A DNA stretch of 64,000 nucleotides from Sinobaca qinghaiensis (GCF_003610495.1 NZ_RAPK01000006.1:55101-119100); one strand, 5' to 3'. Counted from the first letter of the stretch, positions 52,812-61,788 are shown. Program-made: numbers and translations. The notes: generated from the sequence alone by a model not told the origin.

Positions 52812-53798
52812 ATGAGTGTGATAGAAGTGAAAGTTGGCGTATTTACTGTGTTATATCAAGATCAACCGATAGAAGATGTACTTAATATGCTACATGAATT
52901 TGGAGTGGAAGCAGTAGAGCTTGGGACAGGTAATTATCCAGGGAAAAGCCATTGCGATCCTGGCCATCTACTCGATCATCCAGAAAAAATTCGCGAACTT
53001 AAAAAACACTTACGGGATCGAGGTATGATTATAAGTGGGTTAAGTTGCCAGGGAAACGCATTGCATCCACAAAAACAAATTGCAGATGATCATCATGATA
53101 CATGGGTGAATACAGTAAGATTAGCAGAAGAAATGGAAGTGGATGTCATTAATTGTTTCTCTGGCTGTCCAGGAGACAGTTTTGAGGCTCGCGTTCCAAA
53201 CTGGGTGACATGTGCCTGGCCACCAGAATATGTGGAATTACGTAAGTGGCAGTGGGATAAGGTTGTCGTTCCATATTGGGAAAAGCAATCGGCATTCGCG
53301 TCCCGACATGGGATAGATAAGATTGCAATAGAAATGCACCCTGGGTTTGTGGTTTATAATCCGGAGACACTACTTGAGCTAAGGGATCGAGCTGGAAACA
53401 ATATTGGAGCTAATGTGGATCCAAGTCACCTCATATGGCAAGGGATAGATCCTGTAGAAGCTATTAAAGAGCTTGGAAAGCACGAGGCTGTTTATCATTT
53501 TCATGCGAAAGATACGTATATAGATCAAAGAAACAAGGCGGTGAATGGAGTACTTGATTCAAAACATTACAGCAGATTTCTCGACAGATCCTGGAGTTTT
53601 CGTACAATTGGCTACGGTCAATCAATGAAGCAGTGGAAAGATATATTTAGTGTCTTAAAGGCAATTGGTTTTGATGATGTGATTTCGATTGAGCACGAGG
53701 ATCTGTTGGCATCTACGAATGAAGGCCTTGAAACAGCTATTCATGCGGTAAAGGAAGCAATGCTGATAGAAAAGCCGGTAAACATGTGGTGGGCATGA
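52812..53798 (+). CDS. Second sugar phosphate isomerase/epimerase-like TIM-barrel enzyme
   Basis: 328 residues, AP-endonuclease-2-like barrel, starting six bases after the permease stop. Metal ligands are in GVEAVELGTGNY, IEMHPGF, NVDPSHLIWQG, YHFHAKDT and ISIEHEDLL. This larger subgroup (GNYPGKSHCDP near residue 40) is found with Gfo/Idh dehydrogenases in inositol- or glycoside-related loci. ATG 52812 has almost no ribosome site, so it may depend on coupling to the permease; GTG 52827 is an alternative start. Confidence 0.88.
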   Translation: MSVIEVKVGVFTVLYQDQPIEDVLNMLHEFGVEAVELGTGNYPGKSHCDPGHLLDHPEKIRELKKHLRDRGMIISGLSCQGNALHPQKQIADDHHDTWVNTVRLAEEMEVDVINCFSGCPGDSFEARVPNWVTCAWPPEYVELRKWQWDKVVVPYWEKQSAFASRHGIDKIAIEMHPGFVVYNPETLLELRDRAGNNIGANVDPSHLIWQGIDPVEAIKELGKHEAVYHFHAKDTYIDQRNKAVNGVLDSKHYSRFLDRSWSFRTIGYGQSMKQWKDIFSVLKAIGFDDVISIEHEDLLASTNEGLETAIHAVKEAMLIEKPVNMWWA

Positions 53799-53801
53799 AA
53801 T

Positions 53802-53811
53802 TTTACGTAAA
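53802..53811. promoter_or_regulatory. TTTACGTAAA operator, copy 3
   Basis: The same palindrome, three bases after the stop of the last catabolic gene and 108 bases before the regulator's ATG. It implies autoregulation of the LacI-type regulator or a boundary of its own promoter. Confidence 0.6.
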
Positions 53812-53918
53812 TGTAGTGAAAAAGTTGAAAAATACGCCTGACACAGTTCATACTAAGTAAAAGGGTTTTATGAACATAGTTTTTATTAAATATAAACAAT
53901 GGGAAGGGAGGGGTGTAT

Positions 53919-55946
53919 ATGACCAGTATTCAGGACGTAGCTAAAATGGCGGAAGTTTCTGTAGCCACAGTTTCTCACGTCGTAAATCATACAAGGTATG
54001 TCAGCCCAAAAACAGCTCAAAAAGTTGAAGAAGTTATTGATTCATTAGATGAATTGCCCAATTTTATTGTGAAAAAAAGAGGCATGGGACCTAGTGATAA
54101 ACAGCAGATTCTCGTTTTTGCTACAAATATTTTTCACCCCTTCCAGGCTGGTATTATTAAGGAGCTTCAAGAGATAACAGCAAAAAAGAACGAGCTTCGC
54201 ATTGTCAACGTTCAGACAGATGATTTAATACAGACGCTAAAGAGTTATTCGATAGCAAATACAAAATCAACGATAGGAAAAGTACTGCTTTTAGATCGGC
54301 CGATCGAGGAATCACTAAAAGTTCACTCATCTATGAAAACTGTTCCGACAGTGGTTGTAAGTGAAAATGAAATTAAGTTGACTGGTTCCCAGGCTAAGGA
54401 AGCATACACTATCATATCAGATAGCTATCAAGGGGCGTATGACTCTGTAAATCATTTAATTAATCATGGACATGAAAGAATTGTATTAATAGATGATTGC
54501 TATAAGCAGTGCGGCACAGAGAGTGATTTATATAAAGGTTATCGCCAAGCGTTTGTGGATCGTAACATTACCTTAACTAATGCTTACGTTATAGAATCTT
54601 CTGCAACGGAGAAAATTCATGAAACTCTCTCCAAAGAGCAATCTCCGACAGCTTTAATCATTGCCAGTGAAGACGCTCTTCTTCAGGTCCTTACTTTTCT
54701 AAATAGTCGTAACAAAAAGTGTCCGGAAGATATTTCTATTATTTGCTTTAATGATAGGCGTTGGTTTGAGTTATTCACTCCAGCACTTACTGCAGTCCGA
54801 CAGGATGTAAGCCGGATCAGTGAAACAATATTATCTTATCTGCAAAAAGAATTATCGGAAGGTTCTCAGCTTAAAGAACAAGCGTATGTATCGACAAAAA
54901 TCCGTCTGCGTCAATCTACATCAGGGATTGCACGTGGTCCATTTGGAGAGAAAGCGGCATCTGTGGATTCGATTCAGATAAATGAAGAGGAAATTACTGA
55001 AGTACGTAATCGAAAGCCAACAGCCGTTATTTCCTTTCACTATACAGGGGCTGCTTGGATGCATCTTCATGAAAGAGGCATTAGGGATTTGTTCAGTAAG
55101 TGGGGGATTTCTCTTCTTGCGGTTACGGATGCTCATTTTGATCCGGACATGCAAAATAAACAGCTGGAAGGTCTTATGGCTCTTGACCCGGATATTGTAA
55201 TTGCGATACCTACAGAAGACAATAAAACCTCGGAGGTTTTTCAAAAAATCGCTGCAAGTCAATCTAAGCTTATTCTTATAACAAACGTTCCAAACGGACT
55301 TTCACCAGAGGATTATGTAAGCTGTGTTTCCGTAAATGAGTGGTCACACGGGCGACTTGCAGGAAGCGGGCTTGGCAGTATGATGAGAGATGAGGAAATG
55401 AAGCAAATTGGCTTGTTACTGTACGACTCTGATTTTTACGCGACTAATCAGCGGGATGCAGCTGCTCGTCAAATCCTCATGGAGGAATACTCAGACCTGG
55501 AAATAGTGGGAGAGGGACATTTTAAAGAAGAAATTGAAGTGGTAGAGAAAACAAAGGAGCTATTGTTGAAACATCCTGAAATCGAGGGTCTATATATTTC
55601 CTGGGAAGGGCCAGCTTGCAAGGTACTTCAGACTTTAAAAGAAATAGGTAGAGAGGATATTCTCGTTGGTACTGCAGATCTCGATTACGAATTAGCTTTG
55701 TATATGGCGAAAGGAAAGAATGTTAAGAAAATCAGTGCCCAGCTTCCTTACGATCAGGGAAAAGCGCTTGCTCTAGTTGCTGCCAACGCTGTATTAGGTA
55801 AGCATGTTCCCAAATTTATTGGTGTAGAACCGGTTGAAGTTACACAAGAAAATCTATTAAAAATGTGGAATCGAATTTTTAAAGAAAGCGCACCAAAAGA
55901 GGTTGTTGAAGCTGTTAAAGCCAAGCCTACTTATCTTTCTACCTGA
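53919..55946 (+). CDS. LacI-type regulator fused to a second periplasmic-binding-protein domain
   Basis: About 675 residues, twice the normal LacI length (about 335). Order: LacI HTH (1-50, SIQDVAKMAEVSVATVSHVVNHT), LacI sensor domain (about 62-340), then a second type I binding-protein domain (about 365-660). That extra domain aligns with the operon's own transport lipoprotein at AVISFHYTGAAW, LDPDIVIAIPTEDN, PNGLSPEDYVSCVSV, YDSDFYATNQRDAA and KISAQLPYDQGKALAL. It has no signal peptide or membrane segment and should be cytoplasmic. GGAGG is seven bases before ATG 53919. It likely binds TTTACGTAAA and senses the imported sugar, perhaps two ligands. Confidence 0.93.
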   Translation: MTSIQDVAKMAEVSVATVSHVVNHTRYVSPKTAQKVEEVIDSLDELPNFIVKKRGMGPSDKQQILVFATNIFHPFQAGIIKELQEITAKKNELRIVNVQTDDLIQTLKSYSIANTKSTIGKVLLLDRPIEESLKVHSSMKTVPTVVVSENEIKLTGSQAKEAYTIISDSYQGAYDSVNHLINHGHERIVLIDDCYKQCGTESDLYKGYRQAFVDRNITLTNAYVIESSATEKIHETLSKEQSPTALIIASEDALLQVLTFLNSRNKKCPEDISIICFNDRRWFELFTPALTAVRQDVSRISETILSYLQKELSEGSQLKEQAYVSTKIRLRQSTSGIARGPFGEKAASVDSIQINEEEITEVRNRKPTAVISFHYTGAAWMHLHERGIRDLFSKWGISLLAVTDAHFDPDMQNKQLEGLMALDPDIVIAIPTEDNKTSEVFQKIAASQSKLILITNVPNGLSPEDYVSCVSVNEWSHGRLAGSGLGSMMRDEEMKQIGLLLYDSDFYATNQRDAAARQILMEEYSDLEIVGEGHFKEEIEVVEKTKELLLKHPEIEGLYISWEGPACKVLQTLKEIGREDILVGTADLDYELALYMAKGKNVKKISAQLPYDQGKALALVAANAVLGKHVPKFIGVEPVEVTQENLLKMWNRIFKESAPKEVVEAVKAKPTYLST

Positions 55947-56042
55947 TTTTAATACTTCTCTAACAGGATTTGTTTACCCAAACTGTTCCTAAAAACCCAC
56001 TTTTACGAACGATCTTAATATGTCAAAAAGAATAGTTGTGAC

Positions 56043-56077
56043 CGTCCGTAAACGTTGTAAATGACGTTGCGGACGTT
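56043..56077 (+). terminator. Terminator after the regulator gene
   Basis: CGTCCGTAAACGT...ACGTTGCGGACG stem-loop followed by TTTTGGATTTTT, about 95 bases after the stop. Confidence 0.7.
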
Positions 56078-56228
56078 TTGGATTTTTATACACTTTTGCG
56101 GACACATAAATAATGATCTTTTTTAATCTCCTATACGATGATTAGTGTAAAAATACTCTCTTAGATAAAAAATATTCCGTTATTTAGTTGACTTGTTCTT
56201 TTTAGGAGATCTATAGTGAGGTAAACGA

Positions 56229-57074
56229 ATGGTGGTTTGGATGAAGCGAAAATATGGTGCTTTTCCGGAAAGAGAAGACATACTGACAATGATTTCGGAG
56301 CCTAAAACAACAAAAGGTATTATTAATAACCTTTTAGGCGGGCTGGCTGTTTTGCTGTTTGGAATTGGTTTTCTCATTTTAAGCGGGCTTCTTGTGTACA
56401 ACTGGTTGAGCGGATATATCCTTACTTTTAATTCCGCGACCCCATCCGGCCGGAATGGGACCTGGTTAGCAAACCTGGTGGGAAACGATATTCTCTACAT
56501 AATTTTGTTTTTAGTTGCTGTGCTTGGCGGGGGCTGCGCTGTTCTCGCAGGTGTGGCGATGCTTTCCTACCCATTTTCCAGGTTGCCGGCAGCGGCTGTG
56601 TATCCAAACCGTATTGTTTATAAGCTGAGCCGGAAACGCATCGAAACCGTTGATTGGAAAGAAATAGAGACTATCATTATCGAAAATTATATACATGTCA
56701 TTGGAGCAAATAAATTACAAAACAGCATTCATCTTTATCTTACTCGAGCGGACGCAGGTCCAGTCTGTATTAAAATTCGGGATAACGAAGGAATCACCAG
56801 GCTGCTACAGAAAGCCTGCAGCCGTAATATACCGATCTACTTTTTCACGATAGATGCAAAGAGAAACCGTTCTGCTTTTCCAATAGACTACGATGATTAT
56901 CGTTATATATTTGCAAAGCAGGCAAAATCTATTCCCTTCATGGAAACCTCTCATGTGGAAGATTTTATGTACAGCGGAAGTCTGTTTTTTAACGACCTCC
57001 CTTATTTCTACGTAGAACACTATGACCAGTTTAGAACAGAAGAAGAAGGGGTCCCTGTTCTGCTGGGCTCATGA
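56229..57074 (+). CDS. Membrane protein with PH-like domain, function unknown
   Basis: 281 residues. GAGGT six bases before ATG 56229. Two membrane helices (about 35-58 and 88-112) are followed by a soluble domain (about 120-270) that begins YPNRIVYKLSRKRIETVDWKEIETIIIENYIHVIG, like the strand pattern of bacterial PH-type (bPH) domains. The C-terminal part is aromatic-rich (FFNDLPYFYVEHYDQF). Not recognised at family level. Stands alone between two terminators. Confidence 0.7.
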   Translation: MVVWMKRKYGAFPEREDILTMISEPKTTKGIINNLLGGLAVLLFGIGFLILSGLLVYNWLSGYILTFNSATPSGRNGTWLANLVGNDILYIILFLVAVLGGGCAVLAGVAMLSYPFSRLPAAAVYPNRIVYKLSRKRIETVDWKEIETIIIENYIHVIGANKLQNSIHLYLTRADAGPVCIKIRDNEGITRLLQKACSRNIPIYFFTIDAKRNRSAFPIDYDDYRYIFAKQAKSIPFMETSHVEDFMYSGSLFFNDLPYFYVEHYDQFRTEEEGVPVLLGS

Positions 57075-57100
57075 CAATAATTGAAAATTTTAAAATAAAA

Positions 57101-57140
57101 AAATGCCCATGACGTCTTAATTGACGTTATGGGCGTTTTT
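57101..57140. terminator. Bidirectional terminator
   Basis: ATGCCCATGACGTC...GACGTTATGGGCGT with A and T runs on both sides. The last codons of the minus-strand RpiR gene form one arm. Confidence 0.85.
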
Positions 57141-57855
57141 CACGTTCCTGTTTGAGCTTAGTGATGACTTCTTCCATGAAAATAAAAAAGATCGTTCTCG
57201 TTTTTTCAAAGGCCAGCAGCTTGTTGTTTTGCTGTAAGGGGGAGAGGTGAAAAATATAATCCGCCTGCGAGTCGCGTGTGTTCATGGGTTCTTCGAGTAC
57301 GAGCATCGTACGGGCGTCTCTTTTTTTGATTACATGAAAGAGGTGCTCAAAAGAGGCGAATTTTCCCGTGACGGAAAAGACAATTAATAGAGTCTCATTA
57401 TCCGCTAAACGCTCGGCGTAGTTTTCGTCATGGGTAACGAAAATATTTCTGTCAGTCACAGCTGCGAGTTTGTAGGCAAAATACTCAGTGCTGATGTAGG
57501 AAGGGCCGAGCCCAAATAAAATAATTTTTTTAAAATGTGTAAATACAGATAGAAACTCATCGACTACTGCCGGGTCATAGCTTTCCAGAAATTGAAGCAG
57601 CCGCTGAATTTCACTGGAGCCTTCGCGGTCCGCTGCTGGATGGTGTTCTTCATAGCCGCTGAAATACAGTTTGTACTGCTTGAAGCCGGCAAAGCCTAAC
57701 TTTCTAACCAGTTTGGACACTTTAGAAGGGGAGACGCCGCCCAGCTCGGCGGCATCGATGATTTTCAGTTTATCATTCTGCTCCAGGGACTGCGTCAATG
57801 TGTGGTGCAGTGCTTTTTCTAGTGGGGTTAAATGATCGGTTCGCAAATTTAACAT
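57127..57855 (-). CDS. RpiR/MurR-family regulator
   Basis: 242 residues. The N-terminal HTH_6 (about 1-75) includes KIIDAAELGGVSPSKVSKLVRKLGFAGFKQYK. The C-terminal SIS domain (about 95-225) includes KIILFGLGPSYISTEYFAYKLA and the phosphosugar-site variant IVFSVTGKFASFEH. It senses a phosphosugar, probably the product of the FGGY kinase encoded 36 bases upstream in the same operon. Candidate binding repeats lie upstream of the operon. Confidence 0.92.
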   Translation of the reverse strand: MLNLRTDHLTPLEKALHHTLTQSLEQNDKLKIIDAAELGGVSPSKVSKLVRKLGFAGFKQYKLYFSGYEEHHPAADREGSSEIQRLLQFLESYDPAVVDEFLSVFTHFKKIILFGLGPSYISTEYFAYKLAAVTDRNIFVTHDENYAERLADNETLLIVFSVTGKFASFEHLFHVIKKRDARTMLVLEEPMNTRDSQADYIFHLSPLQQNNKLLAFEKTRTIFFIFMEEVITKLKQEREKRP

Positions 57856-57890
57856 GTATCGATACCTGACCTTTTATAGTTTATCCGTTT

Positions 57891-59324
57891 CTACTTAAAA
57901 ATCGCGTAGGAACGTTTTAGGATTTCATCTGTATGAGTTCTAACATGCTTCACGACGGAATGATTGATCTCATTATAAAGAAAAGAGGCCGCCGGATCGG
58001 GAGAAAATGATTTCTCGTTTTGAATGAGATGGTCGGCTGCATCTGCGAAGCTATCATAAACAGCCAAGTGTTGGCATACGCTGATAGCGGCTCCGAGACA
58101 GGCGCTGCTGCTGCCTTTTCGTTTATGGACCGGCAGCCCAAATACATCGGAGAGGATTTGCAGCAGTACGTCGCTTTTGGCGCCGCCGCCTGTAACTACG
58201 ATATCCTCCACGTCTGCATTAATTTCAGTCAGCATGTCATTAATATTGTTTTTAATCGTAAAGGCAATTGCTTCTAATATGGAGCGGTACATATGATACT
58301 TCGTATGCCGCTGGTCAAAGCCGATCATGATTCCTTTTCGGTAGGGCTGGTCCGGGCTCGAGAGCCAGTCCAGTATCGTAATCAGGCCGTCGCTGCCGGG
58401 TGGCACAGCCTCTGCCTGCCGGTTTAAATACTCTTCCTCGGACATTTCTGATGCGGCTGCATCCTCCACTAAACCTTCACCGAGCAGTTTTTTAAACCAG
58501 CTGACCGTCCACATGCCGCGCCTGATGCCATTGGATTCATAGACGTACTGAAAAGGGACAGCCGCCAGGGTAGGGAAGAAGTTAGCTGCGTCTGGAAAAT
58601 CTTCGTGCCGGACCAGCATCGAGGAAATGAACGTTCCCAGGGAAATCATAATCGTCGTTTCGTCTTTGATGCCGGAGCCGAGAACTTCCACAGCCTTGTC
58701 ATTTGCGGTTGCTACGACGGGAATGCCTTCTTTCAAACCAAACTCAGCCGCCAGTTCATTTCTGATGGATCCTAACGCCTCCCCGGGTTTTACCAGGTTA
58801 AACAGCATGTCCCGGTTTAGCCCGTTGGCGGCCATCACTGCGTCATCCTCGGACCAGTCCAGCGTTTCCCGGTCCAGCGGCCAGAACACTTCATAATTAG
58901 CCGCGGTGTCATTCAACTCTCCGGTCATGTTGAACCCTAAGTAGCCGGAGGTGGAAGTGACATAACGGACCTGTGGATCTTCGTGCTCGTATGGTTTGGA
59001 CAGCCGCATATCCATCCAGCTGATTACGGGCTGAGCGAGGGATCCATCTTCTTTCAACAGCGCGCGGCAGCTTCTTATCGTACATAAGCCGATGCCCGAG
59101 ATAGCCTTTCTGCTGCCTGTGAAATGTTCCAGACAGTTGTGTACCGCACTTTTTACACTGTCCCACAGGTCATCATCCGGATGCACCACGACTCCCGGCT
59201 CCGGCGTCAGCGGTTCTTTTAACAGGCAGGATCCAAACGCAGCTTCATTGCCATCTGTATCAAATATAATCACTTTCGTACTCTGCGAGCCGTTATCAAT
59301 ACCCATAATATATTGCTCTGCCAT
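57891..59324 (-). CDS. FGGY-family carbohydrate kinase
   Basis: 477 residues. N-terminal ATPase motif GIDNGSQSTKVIIFD; the mid region has the substrate acid in ISWMDMRLSKP; the C-terminal adenine-binding motif is VTGGGAKSDVLLQILSDVFG, followed by GAAISVCQHLA. The family phosphorylates pentuloses, polyols or gluconate; the subgroup cannot be fixed. AAAGGCGG precedes the ATG. Gene order SDR, FAD oxidase, kinase, RpiR suggests a pathway that oxidises a polyol or sugar acid and then phosphorylates the product. Confidence 0.93.
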   Translation of the reverse strand: MAEQYIMGIDNGSQSTKVIIFDTDGNEAAFGSCLLKEPLTPEPGVVVHPDDDLWDSVKSAVHNCLEHFTGSRKAISGIGLCTIRSCRALLKEDGSLAQPVISWMDMRLSKPYEHEDPQVRYVTSTSGYLGFNMTGELNDTAANYEVFWPLDRETLDWSEDDAVMAANGLNRDMLFNLVKPGEALGSIRNELAAEFGLKEGIPVVATANDKAVEVLGSGIKDETTIMISLGTFISSMLVRHEDFPDAANFFPTLAAVPFQYVYESNGIRRGMWTVSWFKKLLGEGLVEDAAASEMSEEEYLNRQAEAVPPGSDGLITILDWLSSPDQPYRKGIMIGFDQRHTKYHMYRSILEAIAFTIKNNINDMLTEINADVEDIVVTGGGAKSDVLLQILSDVFGLPVHKRKGSSSACLGAAISVCQHLAVYDSFADAADHLIQNEKSFSPDPAASFLYNEINHSVVKHVRTHTDEILKRSYAIFK

Positions 59325-59360
59325 CGTATTTCCGCCTTTCGCTTTTCCTTAAGCCGCAAC

Positions 59361-60836
59361 TTATCCTCTAATATACTTTTTGATTTCGTTTTCCTGAGGG
59401 AAGATTGTACCATGATTCATCGTGCCGTTCGGATCAAATGTCTGCTTTAATTTATCAAGCATATAGTAGGCAGATCCGTGTTCCTGTTTTGTCCATTCCG
59501 AGCGGTATTTCCCGATGCCGTGATGGTGGCACATCGAGCCTCCGTATTTCAGCGTTTCTTCAATAATAATTTCATGAATAGGGTGGTGGTACGTAAGCAT
59601 TTCCTCTTCCGGTGCACAGTTAATGGTGTAGTTATACACAAAATACATATTCGTGCCGTTAAGGTAGCTGTGGGAAGAATGACCGCCCAGCATCGTTAAG
59701 TCAGCTGCCCGGTCAAATTCGTTTTTGATCCGTTCCATGACGCTGTCGTAGATTTTGATCACATTTTCCCAATCTGCGGAAATTTCTGTTGTGAATCCAT
59801 CATGTGTGTTGTTTTCTTTCATATCTTGTACTTCTTTTTCGATTCTGCTTTGATCCCAGTTTAAGTTATCGAACCACGTTTTGATAAAAGACGAGTCCAC
59901 TTTTTCGGTTACATGGGACTGAAAATCAGCAGCTGCCTGTTCAATTGCTTCGTTGGTTGCTTTTACGATACCGAGCGGGCCTTCTACCATGAAAATCAGT
60001 ACATATTTTTCTTTATAAAAATGGCTGAAGTGCTGTCTGGCATCTTCGGGGGAGTACACGCGTGCGACAGAAGGGCGGAACCCGTTTACCATGACTTCAC
60101 GGAGAATCTTGATGCCTGTGTCCATGTCATCAAGCAGATAGCCGTGAAACGTATTGTTTTCCGGATAGAATTTAAATAGTTTGACCGTCACTTCCGTGAT
60201 GTAACAAAGGGCGCCTTCATTGCCGATAGCAATATGGCGGATATCGGGTCCTCCGGATCTTCTGGGCACATTTTTAATCCGCGATACATGGCCGTCTGGA
60301 AATACGCATTCCAGCCCGATAACCATATCTTCGATCGCACCGTAAAGCGTAGAAAACTGGCCGATGCTTCGGGTCGAAACGAGTCCGCCCATCTGTGCAA
60401 CAGGCTTGGATTGGGGGGAATGTCCCGTCGTGAAGCCTGATTTGCGTACCTCGTCTTCTAAATCCTGCAGTTTGACCCCGGACTGGACGGTAACCTGCAT
60501 GTTGTAGGGATCCACTTTGATAATATCGTTCATTTTCGATCCATCGACAACAATGGTCTGATCTTTCCAGTTTTCCAATCCGCCTTCGGTCGCCGTTTTG
60601 CCGCTGCGGGGAATAACGTTGATGTTATGTTCATTGCAGTAGGCTAAAAGTGTCTGTACTTCTTCTGTGGAATATGGATAAACGATAGCAAGGGGAGCGG
60701 GAACATCAAGAACGTGTTTCGCTTTTGCGTATTTTTTATACCGGTCGGCAGAAGCATCATACAGGTCTTCTGTTTTTGTTACGACTTGCTCTGCTGAAAT
60801 TAGTTCTGACAGGTCTTTAAGCGTTTGTGTACTCAT
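59361..60836 (-). CDS. FAD-binding oxidase (AgpS/FAD-linked oxidase family)
   Basis: 491 residues. FAD_binding_4 (about 50-225) has VIPRSGKTATEGG and the long-strand QSGVKLQDLEDEV. The FAD-oxidase C-terminal domain ends with MCHHHGIGKYRSEW, the HHHG motif of alkyldihydroxyacetone-phosphate-synthase-like enzymes, and TFDPNGTMNHGTIFP. Bacterial relatives oxidise hydroxy-acids or polyols and are not lipid enzymes as a rule. AAAGGAG is about 12 bases from the ATG. It lies 27 bases after the SDR gene. Confidence 0.9.
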   Translation of the reverse strand: MSTQTLKDLSELISAEQVVTKTEDLYDASADRYKKYAKAKHVLDVPAPLAIVYPYSTEEVQTLLAYCNEHNINVIPRSGKTATEGGLENWKDQTIVVDGSKMNDIIKVDPYNMQVTVQSGVKLQDLEDEVRKSGFTTGHSPQSKPVAQMGGLVSTRSIGQFSTLYGAIEDMVIGLECVFPDGHVSRIKNVPRRSGGPDIRHIAIGNEGALCYITEVTVKLFKFYPENNTFHGYLLDDMDTGIKILREVMVNGFRPSVARVYSPEDARQHFSHFYKEKYVLIFMVEGPLGIVKATNEAIEQAAADFQSHVTEKVDSSFIKTWFDNLNWDQSRIEKEVQDMKENNTHDGFTTEISADWENVIKIYDSVMERIKNEFDRAADLTMLGGHSSHSYLNGTNMYFVYNYTINCAPEEEMLTYHHPIHEIIIEETLKYGGSMCHHHGIGKYRSEWTKQEHGSAYYMLDKLKQTFDPNGTMNHGTIFPQENEIKKYIRG

Positions 60837-60863
60837 CGATTATAGATCTCCTTTGTATTCAAT

Positions 60864-61658
60864 TTATCGAACCAGATAGCCGCCATCGACCGTTACAAGG
60901 GTGCCGTTTACATAATTGGAAGCATCGGATGCCAGGTAGACGACGGTACCCATTAAATCAAGAATATTGCCCCAGCGGTTAGCGGGAATGTGATCGAGGA
61001 CGCGCTGGTTTTTGTCGGTATCTGCTCTCGTTGATTTTGTTATGTCCGTTGTGAAATAGCCCGGCGCGATGCCATTTACCTGAATATTGTATTGCGCCAG
61101 TTCATCACAGTAGGCTTTCGTAAAGCCGGCCAGCCCGTGCTTGGTGGCGGCATAGGCCGGCGACCACTGTCCGCCCAAAAACGAGAAGACAGAGCATGTG
61201 TTAATAATTTTTCCGCTTTTCTGCTTAATCATATGTTTAGCTGCTTCGCCCGCTAATTCAAAAGGGGCCGTTAAGTTGACGGAAACCATTTTATCCCATT
61301 GGAGACGTGTAAATGCGGTGACATCTTTTTCGTAAATGCCGATGCCCGCGTTATTCATTAGAATATCAATGGTGCCAAAGAGATCGATACATTCCTGAAC
61401 TATTTCCCTGCACACATTATCCTGGGTAATGTCCGCAATTTTCAGATGGTATTGAACGCCTTCCTGCTCGACTAATTTCCGGGTCCGGTCGTCATCACCG
61501 GTCATGCTGACAGCAAAAATATTGGCTCCTGCCTTAGCGAGGGCAAGCGTGTATCCCTGCCCGAGACCGGAATTTCCGCCGGTTATAATTGCCGTTTTTC
61601 CTTGTAAGCTGAAAAAGTTCATATTAAATGAAGTGATGTCCGGTTCCGTTGGATACAT
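60864..61658 (-). CDS. Short-chain dehydrogenase (KduD/gluconate 5-dehydrogenase-like)
   Basis: 264 residues, classical SDR: TGGNSGLGQG (about 26-35), NNAGIGIYE, catalytic Ser in NTCSVFSFLGG, Tyr/Lys in YAATKHG and APGYFTTDI. The C-terminal VNGTLVTVDGGYLVR is standard. The pattern resembles gluconate 5-dehydrogenase or polyol dehydrogenases. GAGGAGG lies upstream of the ATG. First gene of the RpiR-controlled operon. Confidence 0.93.
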   Translation of the reverse strand: MYPTEPDITSFNMNFFSLQGKTAIITGGNSGLGQGYTLALAKAGANIFAVSMTGDDDRTRKLVEQEGVQYHLKIADITQDNVCREIVQECIDLFGTIDILMNNAGIGIYEKDVTAFTRLQWDKMVSVNLTAPFELAGEAAKHMIKQKSGKIINTCSVFSFLGGQWSPAYAATKHGLAGFTKAYCDELAQYNIQVNGIAPGYFTTDITKSTRADTDKNQRVLDHIPANRWGNILDLMGTVVYLASDASNYVNGTLVTVDGGYLVR

Positions 61659-61732
61659 ATTATTTCAACCTCCTCTGCAAGGGTCTCCTGCAGTTATCGT
61701 AATATGCTAAATGAATAATAACAAGTTTTTAG

Positions 61733-61788
61733 AAAGAAATTTTCTTTTATTTTTTATTTTAACGATCATAAAGGAAAATTTTCTTTTT
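61733..61788. promoter_or_regulatory. Repeated GAAAATTTTC elements (candidate RpiR operators)
   Basis: AAAGAAATTTTCTTT (61733-61747) and AAAGGAAAATTTTCTTT (61770-61786) lie 38-40 bases apart between the divergent SDR operon and CPBP-like gene. Palindromes built from GAAA and TTTC fit RpiR-type sites. AT-richness makes chance a possibility. Confidence 0.4.
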
